A DNA stretch of 10,366 nucleotides from Bacillota bacterium (GTDB lineage Bacteria; Bacillota_A; Clostridia; DSM-8532), in assembly GCA_023424865.1 (NCBI GenBank), contig JAFADM010000394.1:1-10366 (forward strand), given 5' to 3'. This document shows, piece after piece, positions 1 to 6,713 of this stretch (the first letter of the stretch is position 1; each line of letters begins with the position of its first letter). The notes beneath the pieces are model-generated. The model was given only the letters and a program-made list of their open reading frames with translations. It did no database searches and was not told where the DNA came from. Position numbers and translations under genes: made by a program.

Positions 1-8
1 TGTTTACT

Positions 9-977
9 CTATGGATTCAACAACCTGTCGGGCCTTTCATCCCTGAAGGCCGCCACTATGGATTTGGCGCAGGCGAGCCCTACATTTGAAAGGGTTTCAT
101 AGGTTTCGGCACCTTGATGGGGGGTGCAAAAGAAATTATCCAGTGTAAATAGGGGGTTGTCCTTTTGTGCCGGTTCTTTTTCAAAGACATCAATTCCCGC
201 GGCCCCCAGCTGTCCGGTCTTCAGTGCCTCGTACAGTGCGCCTTCATCCACCAGGGAGCCCCGGGCCGTATTGATGAAAAGGCTGCCTTTCTCGAACTTT
301 TCAAACATCTCCTTATTCATCATATGGTGAGTTTCAGGCATGGCAGGTATGTGGAGGCTAACAATCTGGCTTTCCCTTAAAACAGCCTCCATGGAGGGCA
401 GCAGCGTTACGCCCAGTTTTTGTGCAGCCTCCAAATTCGGCGCAATGTCATAGGCAAAGAGCTGGCATTCAAAGGCAGAAAGGCGCTGGGCAAGGGTTTG
501 TGCGATCTTCCCGAAACCCAGAAGGCCTATCCTCTTACGGAAAAGCTCCCGCCCGATAAACCTGGGCCATTGTCCTTCCCTTGTGGCCTGGTCCAACAGA
601 GGGATCCTGCGAAGGCAGGAGAGCATAAGCCCCAGGGCGATTTCCGCCACCGAATGATAGGATTCCCGGGCGTTTGTTACATAAATTCCGTGGCTTTTAG
701 CGGCGTTAAGGTCGATATTGTCTACCCCCAGCCCAAACCTGGCTATAATCCTAAGCCTGGGTGAAAAGCCGAAAACCTCTTCGGTCCAGTCGTCCAGTCC
801 GGCTATAACCCCATCCACCCGGGGCATGATTTCTCTTAAAGCGTCCTTTTCCAGGCGGGGAAATTCTGTGCATGGCTCTAAAACCTCAAAGGCGTTAGCC
901 TCGAGCAGTTGTTTTGCTTCCGGACAGCATTCGGAAAACCGGGTTGCCGTCACCAGCACCTGTTTTTTGTTACTCAT
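9..977 (-). CDS. D-isomer-specific 2-hydroxyacid dehydrogenase (phosphoglycerate dehydrogenase-like)
   Basis: A 322-residue NAD(H)-dependent oxidoreductase of the family containing phosphoglycerate, glyoxylate/hydroxypyruvate and D-lactate dehydrogenases, which interconvert a D-2-hydroxyacid and a 2-ketoacid in the cytoplasm. The Rossmann motif is at residues 153-160 (LGFGKIAQ, with Ala in place of the usual third Gly). Asp177, ending the next strand (FAYD), would bind the NAD ribose. The catalytic triad is visible: Arg239 in NTARG, Glu268 in EKEP and His287 in TPHQGAE. The length suits the short form without a C-terminal ACT domain, which argues against classical SerA. The open frame extends ten codons upstream, but the ATG at 977 has AAGGAG five bases before it and begins the normal family N-terminus (MSNKKQVLVT). 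It is the last gene seen in the operon, 66 bases after the lyase gene. The lyase next door suggests it acts on a ketoacid product. The substrate is unknown; the family call is secure. Confidence 0.95.
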   Translation of the reverse strand: MSNKKQVLVTATRFSECCPEAKQLLEANAFEVLEPCTEFPRLEKDALREIMPRVDGVIAGLDDWTEEVFGFSPRLRIIARFGLGVDNIDLNAAKSHGIYVTNARESYHSVAEIALGLMLSCLRRIPLLDQATREGQWPRFIGRELFRKRIGLLGFGKIAQTLAQRLSAFECQLFAYDIAPNLEAAQKLGVTLLPSMEAVLRESQIVSLHIPAMPETHHMMNKEMFEKFEKGSLFINTARGSLVDEGALYEALKTGQLGAAGIDVFEKEPAQKDNPLFTLDNFFCTPHQGAETYETLSNVGLACAKSIVAAFRDERPDRLLNP

Positions 978-982
978 GGAAG

Positions 983-988
983 CTCCTT
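983..988 (-). promoter_or_regulatory. Ribosome binding site that fixes the dehydrogenase start
   Basis: AAGGAG read on the minus strand, five bases before the ATG at 977. It favours this start over the in-frame ATG at 1007, which would add ten residues (MHYNRIEGAS) not typical of the family. Confidence 0.8.
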
Positions 989-1043
989 CTATTCTGTTAT
1001 AATGCAAATGTTTATGGCAATGGCGTATTTATGGGGTAAGGGC

Positions 1044-1970
1044 TCAGTCTTCAAATTGATATTTTTCAAACAAAGAGGTGAGCCGAGCCAGCTTATCAAC
1101 CTCCAGCTTGCCGATTCCATTGAGGTCGGATGGGTTTTTGGTGCGGGTATGATAGCTTTCCAGTACGCCCCGGCTCTTTAAGAAATACTTGGCGTTAACC
1201 GGATAGACCTGCCGCTCAATAAGTGCTGATACGGTGAGAAAATCTCCAATTTGGCGGGTTTTCTCCGGTTCTTTGGCAAAATGATCACACAGCCATGCGT
1301 AGAGAGACAGCTGGAAATTGGCCATAACCCCGCTGAAGCCTGCTGCTCCAAGCTCAAGGGTTTCCGGAAGGCTGGCCGTGTTGGCGTTGAAAAGCTTCAT
1401 CCGGGTTCCTTTAACCGCGTCCAGCTTTGCCTTCATGCTGGCAATATCACAGCTGGTATCCTTAATAAAGTAAAACCGTCCTGTTTCAGCGCACCATTTG
1501 AGTTTTTCCGGCGAAATGAGACGCTTGTAGGGGTAGGGGCATTCGTAAAAACCCAGGGGCAGATCCGTTGGAAGCTTGTCCAGCAGTTTCTTTAAATTTT
1601 CGTGCCATAGGGCATCACTCTCATTTTCTTTTGCCAGCCGGTTTGTTAGAAGAATGACCGCATCGACTCCCGCAGAGGCAATCATGCGAAGCTCCTTGGC
1701 CTGATCGTCCAGGCTCTCGGAGACATGACCTGAAGCGATAACTGGAACTCTTCCGGCAGCCGTTTTCTTCACAAAACGTGCAACCTCCACCCGCTCCTCG
1801 AGGGACAGGAAGAACATCTCACTTGACTGGCAGACGGCGAACAGTCCGGCAGCTCCGTTTTCTATGTACCAGTTTACCAATCGTTCCAGTGATGCGTAAT
1901 CCACCTCATTACCGTCTGTAAAAGGTGTCAGCATGGTAGGCCATACGCCGTTGGGAAATCTCTCACTCAT
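1044..1970 (-). CDS. Dihydrodipicolinate synthase/N-acetylneuraminate lyase superfamily protein (class I aldolase)
   Basis: A 308-residue (beta/alpha)8-barrel protein of the DapA/NanA superfamily, whose members form a Schiff base between a lysine and a 2-ketoacid and then make or break a C-C bond. Lys170 in FYFIKDTS is the expected Schiff-base lysine, and Tyr142 in GFYECPYP matches the YNxP tyrosine. The N-terminal GVWPTMLTPF and the SLEER segment are also typical. Two hallmark motifs differ: the carboxylate-binding GTTGE is C47-Q48-S49-S50-E51, and the PYY-type motif after strand 4 reads ILLTNRLA, without tyrosine. It is therefore probably not a lysine-biosynthesis DapA or an ordinary sialic acid lyase. 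I recognise the type as recurring in Firmicutes sugar clusters but know no characterised member. The ATG at 1970 follows AGGAGG at a nine-base spacing, and the gene starts 23 bases after the hydrolase stop. A role in cleaving a sugar-derived ketoacid is inferred from context. Confidence 0.93.
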   Translation of the reverse strand: MSERFPNGVWPTMLTPFTDGNEVDYASLERLVNWYIENGAAGLFAVCQSSEMFFLSLEERVEVARFVKKTAAGRVPVIASGHVSESLDDQAKELRMIASAGVDAVILLTNRLAKENESDALWHENLKKLLDKLPTDLPLGFYECPYPYKRLISPEKLKWCAETGRFYFIKDTSCDIASMKAKLDAVKGTRMKLFNANTASLPETLELGAAGFSGVMANFQLSLYAWLCDHFAKEPEKTRQIGDFLTVSALIERQVYPVNAKYFLKSRGVLESYHTRTKNPSDLNGIGKLEVDKLARLTSLFEKYQFED

Positions 1971-1993
1971 TTTGTTTATCCTCCTCTATTTAA

Positions 1994-4900
1994 CTAACGA
2001 GGCTGCTGTCCTTCCACCCAAAAGAGGGGAGCGGACAATAAGCCCTGCTGTTTAAGCTGGTATTCATAGCTCCACTTATTGCCTGTGGTTCTCCAGATAT
2101 TTGGGCCTTGCCAGGTTTCCGTGTGGTCAATATTATGTACTGCACCAAAGGCGTTATGTCTGTTTCCAAAGACAGTGATTTCCAGAATATGCCGGCCCTT
2201 TGCCACGCTACCGCAAAGCATACGGTAGGGTGCAAATGCCAGTGTTCCTAGTTCATTTTTGTCCAGTGTCACCTTCATTAGCGCCCCTCTGTAGTGGGGA
2301 GCCTCCACAAAGAGCTGGCCCTCCTGACAGTCAAAGGGGATGACATAGGTGATGTTTCCCGCATAGAAGGGCAGTCCCTGACGGGTAAAATCACCATAAA
2401 AAACGGTTTCAGGCAGTGCGGTCAGATGCTTTTCCGCACCGCTTACCTGCACCCCGAAGGCCCCCAGAAGATAACACCATTCCACGTTGGTTTTTTCGCC
2501 AAAGGGTATGGCTAAAATTAATTCATTGATTCCTTTACTCAGGGGAGGGATGGACACGGTTTTTATAGCCTCATCGACGAACCAACCCTCCGGTTGTGTA
2601 TTCACCAGAACGCCGTTGACCCATAGCTTTGCTTTTTCCAGCTCCTCGGCTGCAAAACGGACACCTTCAATCCCTACATGGGAATGAACGGTAAACTTAA
2701 GCCTGAGCTCGTGACTGGGAGGAGGGGGCGCCGGGTTGACCCATGGCTGCGCAAGTGCCTCCATCCGAAGGGGATAACCGCATTTTTTACGAAACAGGTT
2801 GTCAATTCTCAGAATTTCCTCTCTGGGCTGCCATAGACCGTCATTGTCAAACTGGTACTCTGCCAGATCCAGTAAGAGTACGTTAGGCTCCGAAAGCGTG
2901 TATGACTGAGGCTGGGAGAGGTATTGGGCATCGCGGGGCAAGGAAGGGAGCGGGCTGTTCAGCTTATTTTCGCATCGGCCGGGAGACAGCTCCATAAGCA
3001 GGCTGTCATGAAAGGAGCCATGCCAGACTACAACGGTCTGGCCGTCCTGGTAACGGGCTCCCATAGGTGTCATTTCACCGTTAAGGGTGTTATACAGAAC
3101 GGGTGTCCATTCCCCCTGTATGACAATGGTATTCTCTTCAATAAAAGCAATATCCGGATTCTTCGCCTTATTCACATGGCAGACAAAAAGCCAGCGGTTT
3201 TTACCATCGGTACGCATCTGATAAAACAGGTTTCCGGCCCGAACGCCGGTTTCCGCATGCTCCACTTTCGTGCCGTCGGTTCCGTCAAGAGGCCGCATGC
3301 TGATGTCAATATCGCGGTAAGGCTCAAGAGCCTTCAAAAGAGCTGATGCCGAAAAGGAAATACAGGTGCTTCGCTTTGCCAGCTCGGTTCCGCGGCTGCT
3401 GGGGACGGCGTCAATTAAGGCAGCAGGTTCGCCTGCAAACAGTATTTGCCCCCCGCTGTCTCTGAAGCTTTCAAGCCGTTTCAGGGTTCCGGCCCGCAGG
3501 GTACGGCAATTGGGTACAACGACAACGTCATAGGCCATGTCACCCATCATGAAGCGGTTTTCTGCCGGCTGCTCCGGGGTTTGATCCAGCAGGGACTCCG
3601 AGATAAAATCAAAGTCAATAAGGCCGAAGAGAAGCCACTCGATTAAGCGTGTGAAATGGTCTTCCAGCTCCATTCGTATTCCTGAGGTCTGGCTCTGAGT
3701 GCCCCAGTACAGCCAGTAGGATTCTATGGGATGGATAACCCCTACCCGGACATGGGGCTTCCCTCGGGTAAGGGCTGTGTCAAGGCGGGCAAAATGATCC
3801 TCAATAAGAGGGTATTCCTTATACCAGGGCGACTGGTAGCCGATGCTGGCAGGATAATCCCGCTTAGCCTCGCCGGCCATGGACATCCAGGTGAGATGAG
3901 GCACTCTTACCGTAACACCCAGGGCTGCCTGCCAGTCCCCGGCAAGCTTGTGGCCCCGGAAGTCAAAGTCCCAGCCGGTTACGCCGTATATTTCACTCAT
4001 AACGCCTTCCCTGCCAAAGGCATGAGCTACGCTCTGAGCCTGCTTTAACGTGGAAAGCTCCCGTCTGTCGCAGAGCATGTCAATACCCGGAAGCGCAAAG
4101 TTTTTTAGGGGACGCATGGCCTCGCCCATGGTGAGAGTCTGGGAAAACAGGGTCCATTCGCTCATCATATGCCCTGTCAGCATAAGTCCGTTATCCGAGC
4201 ACCATGAGCCCACATTGTCGCAGAAGGCCTGGGAGAATCTTTCACATATATGACGGTGGTATTGGTAACGGGTTTTTGAAACCCTGCCCTCCGGCAGCTC
4301 CCAGAAAAGCTCGGGCAGCATGTCCAGCAGGGAATCCCCGTAGGTATCCCTGTAGCTTTGCTCCAGATCATCCGTAAAGGGGAGCAGCACCGCAATACGT
4401 TCAAAGGGATCCCTCAGCCTCTCCTTATGGCAAACCTGGGGCTCGTCGGTAAAAATGGAGGGTATGGATTTGCCGAAATCCGTGCCCAGCTTCTCCCTGT
4501 ATTTTTCGTGTGTTACTTCAATGAAACGATCAATGGCTTTTTTGTCCAGGGTATTCACATAGGACTCATTATTGAACCAGGGTGTGGCGCCTGAGATTTC
4601 CAGGCTCGCGTCCCAGGTCTTTTCATTTGGCTGTGCGGATTTATCCACCCTGCGGTAGGCTGAAAGCTCTCCTTTGTCATTAAGCTCCACCTCGTACCGG
4701 GCAAGGTGGGTTCTATCCTCTGTCCGGATAGCCTTGGCTGCGGACATCAGAGCCTCTTCCTCCCCGCCTTTTTTTAATCCGGCAGGCTCCAGAACGAGAA
4801 AACGGGAACGATAGGCCCTGTCCTTTGTGACAAGGCCCCCGGCGCTGCCTGAGGGCCAACGGTCCTCATCGTAGAGCCAGCAAAGCATATTTTCCTTTTT

Positions 4901-5149
4901 TGCCTTCTCATTGCAGAAACGGACATGATCAAAAAATGTATCGCCCAGATATTCGGTATCGAGGCCCACACGGCAATGAACATGGAAGCCGCCCATTCCC
5001 ATTTCACGCATCTGGTCGATTTGCTTTTCCATGGTTTCATTGTCAAGCTTTGTGTTCCACGCCCAGAAGGGTGTCCCCCTGTACTCCGAGGTGGGGGAGG
5101 CAAACAGTACGGGATCCAGTCGTTCAGTCCCGTTTTTGTTGTACAGCAT
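1994..5149 (-). CDS. Large cytoplasmic glycoside hydrolase, GH106-like (alpha-L-rhamnosidase-related)
   Basis: A 1051-residue enzyme predicted to hydrolyse a glycosidic bond. Residues about 22-460 look like a TIM-barrel catalytic region with the family signatures FWAWN (28-32), GMGGFHVH (51-58) and WLYDEDRWPSG (91-101). Candidate catalytic glutamates are Glu236 in FTDEPQ, Glu331 in GHMMSEW and Glu386 in MSEIYG. Residues about 465-580 resemble the amidotransferase-like domain that follows the barrel in several glycosidases (VVVVPN, then a GGQILFAGEP strand-loop). The remainder is beta-rich, including a GH2-type sugar-binding jelly roll around 815-905 (KLWVNGVLVN). There is no signal peptide or membrane segment, so it should act on imported sugar. 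The frame also has an ATG at 5194, but that lies inside the regulator's conserved MTPNEFR coding. The ATG at 5149, four bases after the regulator stop, leaves a more normal N-terminus; both starts have weak ribosome sites. It is annotated by resemblance to proteins placed near GH106; the substrate is unproven. Confidence 0.88.
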   Translation of the reverse strand: MLYNKNGTERLDPVLFASPTSEYRGTPFWAWNTKLDNETMEKQIDQMREMGMGGFHVHCRVGLDTEYLGDTFFDHVRFCNEKAKKENMLCWLYDEDRWPSGSAGGLVTKDRAYRSRFLVLEPAGLKKGGEEEALMSAAKAIRTEDRTHLARYEVELNDKGELSAYRRVDKSAQPNEKTWDASLEISGATPWFNNESYVNTLDKKAIDRFIEVTHEKYREKLGTDFGKSIPSIFTDEPQVCHKERLRDPFERIAVLLPFTDDLEQSYRDTYGDSLLDMLPELFWELPEGRVSKTRYQYHRHICERFSQAFCDNVGSWCSDNGLMLTGHMMSEWTLFSQTLTMGEAMRPLKNFALPGIDMLCDRRELSTLKQAQSVAHAFGREGVMSEIYGVTGWDFDFRGHKLAGDWQAALGVTVRVPHLTWMSMAGEAKRDYPASIGYQSPWYKEYPLIEDHFARLDTALTRGKPHVRVGVIHPIESYWLYWGTQSQTSGIRMELEDHFTRLIEWLLFGLIDFDFISESLLDQTPEQPAENRFMMGDMAYDVVVVPNCRTLRAGTLKRLESFRDSGGQILFAGEPAALIDAVPSSRGTELAKRSTCISFSASALLKALEPYRDIDISMRPLDGTDGTKVEHAETGVRAGNLFYQMRTDGKNRWLFVCHVNKAKNPDIAFIEENTIVIQGEWTPVLYNTLNGEMTPMGARYQDGQTVVVWHGSFHDSLLMELSPGRCENKLNSPLPSLPRDAQYLSQPQSYTLSEPNVLLLDLAEYQFDNDGLWQPREEILRIDNLFRKKCGYPLRMEALAQPWVNPAPPPPSHELRLKFTVHSHVGIEGVRFAAEELEKAKLWVNGVLVNTQPEGWFVDEAIKTVSIPPLSKGINELILAIPFGEKTNVEWCYLLGAFGVQVSGAEKHLTALPETVFYGDFTRQGLPFYAGNITYVIPFDCQEGQLFVEAPHYRGALMKVTLDKNELGTLAFAPYRMLCGSVAKGRHILEITVFGNRHNAFGAVHNIDHTETWQGPNIWRTTGNKWSYEYQLKQQGLLSAPLFWVEGQQPR

Positions 5150-5153
5150 AGGC

Positions 5154-6713
5154 TTACTTACCTGCTTTCCTGTCAATTTGAGTTCTGAATTCATTAGGAG
5201 TCATTCCCATATAGCCTTTAAATAGCTTGAAAAAGTATTTGGGGTTTCGGTACCCAATCTCCCCCGAGATCCGTTCCATAGTAAGAGGCGTGTCCCGTAA
5301 AAGCTTCCTGGCTTTATCCATGCGTACCCGCGTCAGGTATTCGTTAAAGTTTTCACGGGCCTTGAGCTTGAATACATGGCTAAGATAGCTGGGATTAATA
5401 TAGAAGGCTGCCGCTATGGTCTCAAGAGTGATTTTTTGACTGTAATTTTTATCGATATAGGCTTTGATTTGGTTCATAAGCTGCTCCTGGCTGCTGCTGG
5501 AGTTTTGGACCGATTTAAAAGCCAGGGAGATGTAACCCGTAAGTTCTCTTTTCATCCTTTCCAAATCCGGATCGAACTGGTAACGGTGAAAGGCTATCTC
5601 AACGGTGGCGTTGCTGTCCTCTCCGGATTGCTCCGTATAAGCGTTTACAAGCTCCATAAGCTTCCCGCACTCCTTTATGATTATACCGAAGGGCGCATCA
5701 GCCTGAGTTAATCGGCTTATAAACACCTCCATTATCTCAGGAACGCTTTCCGGGTTGTAGCGCATGGAAAGAAACAGGTTATGAATTTCCTCACTTGTGT
5801 GGAGCTGACTTTGGGGCGGATTGTCCTGCCTCAGGACGCAGCGCGTCTGGGAAAGCCGAACCTGGGAAAAACGCTCCCTGTTTTTTAGATACAGATCATG
5901 GGCGGCGCTGAGGCCAACCGCCGGTTCGCTTACAGCGATATACTGCACGCTCTCCGGTTCCTTTCTTCCAAGGAGATCCACAATCCTGTCGGAGGCGCAG
6001 GCCAGGCCTGTTGCTTTCTTTCCCGTATAAAGCAGCAGCACAAAATACTCGTATTTGCCCGCCGGGTTTTCCATAGGAATGGCGCGGACCTCATCCCCAT
6101 AGACGGAACAAACCTCCTCCAGTTCTCCCATGAGATGGGGGGAGTTTGTCCGTATGCTTATAACCCTCATTTCACGGATGCTTCCGTAAAGGCTTCCAAA
6201 CTCCTGCTCCTGTTCACTGTCCCAGGGATGAATAAGCAGATTAAACAGCTTGCGGCCGTGAACGCGCCTTTTAAGCATCCCCAGCTCCTGGACCTGCTCC
6301 ATCCGGTGTTTGCTGCTCTGGGCCCGTTCAATGGCTTTTTTGAGCTGCTTATGCATTTCCTCGGCTGAATAGGGCTTAAGCACATAGCCCACAGCGCCGT
6401 TTTCAATGGCGGTGCGCATATAGGAAAAATCCTGATAGCTGCTGAGCACAATGATCTGCTTTTCCTTGTACTGGGTGCTGACCTTCTGCAAAAAGTCCAC
6501 GCCGTCCATTTCCGGCATCTTCATGTCGGATATGATAATATCCGGGTCCTCCTCTTTAACAAGCTTCAGTCCCTCTACGCCGTTTCCGGCCTGACCGACG
6601 CATGTGAGAGGCATAGCCAGCCGGCTGATTTTTTTAACAAGCCCCTGACGGATAAACATTTCGTCATCCACAACAATATAGCGGTAAATGGGTTCTTCCT
6701 GATGATTAATCAA
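5154..6713 (-). CDS. Response regulator, YesN type, with receiver and AraC-family DNA-binding domains
   Basis: A 519-residue cytoplasmic transcription regulator, partner of the kinase encoded just upstream. The receiver domain (about residues 10-130) has acidic Asp16-Asp17, phospho-acceptor Asp63 in IISDMKMPEMDG, Ser91-Ser92 at the switch position and Lys113 in VLKPYS, so it should be phosphorylatable. A long variable middle region (about 135-410), typical of YesN-like proteins, has no motif I can name. The last 108 residues carry two helix-turn-helix motifs of the AraC/XylS type, ending in the hallmark IGYRNPKYFFKLFK and MGMTPNEFR. The longest frame begins at an ATG at 6752, but that codon has no good ribosome site and adds 13 atypical residues. 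The TTG at 6713 has a near-ideal site and gives a family-like start before YRYIVVDDE. The gene then overlaps the kinase gene by 8 bases, which suggests translational coupling. It likely activates this sugar operon. Confidence 0.95.
   Translation of the reverse strand: MINHQEEPIYRYIVVDDEMFIRQGLVKKISRLAMPLTCVGQAGNGVEGLKLVKEEDPDIIISDMKMPEMDGVDFLQKVSTQYKEKQIIVLSSYQDFSYMRTAIENGAVGYVLKPYSAEEMHKQLKKAIERAQSSKHRMEQVQELGMLKRRVHGRKLFNLLIHPWDSEQEQEFGSLYGSIREMRVISIRTNSPHLMGELEEVCSVYGDEVRAIPMENPAGKYEYFVLLLYTGKKATGLACASDRIVDLLGRKEPESVQYIAVSEPAVGLSAAHDLYLKNRERFSQVRLSQTRCVLRQDNPPQSQLHTSEEIHNLFLSMRYNPESVPEIMEVFISRLTQADAPFGIIIKECGKLMELVNAYTEQSGEDSNATVEIAFHRYQFDPDLERMKRELTGYISLAFKSVQNSSSSQEQLMNQIKAYIDKNYSQKITLETIAAAFYINPSYLSHVFKLKARENFNEYLTRVRMDKARKLLRDTPLTMERISGEIGYRNPKYFFKLFKGYMGMTPNEFRTQIDRKAGK

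Noticed and set aside
978..1043. Possible promoter before the dehydrogenase gene: TTGCCA and TATAAC on the minus strand
   Set aside because: The spacer is only about 13 bases, too short for a standard sigma-A promoter; the gap is short and fits simple read-through.
1044..1970. Assignment as lysine-biosynthesis DapA or sialic acid lyase NanA
   Set aside because: The GTTGE and PYY-type motifs of those enzymes are absent, and no lysine or sialic acid pathway genes are nearby.
2924..3346. 140-codon plus-strand open frame opposite the glycoside hydrolase
   Set aside because: It has no recognisable domain, and the minus-strand hydrolase is continuous through it with family motifs on both sides.
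5898..6368. 156-codon open frame on the plus strand opposite the response regulator
   Set aside because: It is antisense to a clearly conserved gene, has no family-like sequence, and similar plus-strand frames occur opposite every gene here, as expected from codon bias.
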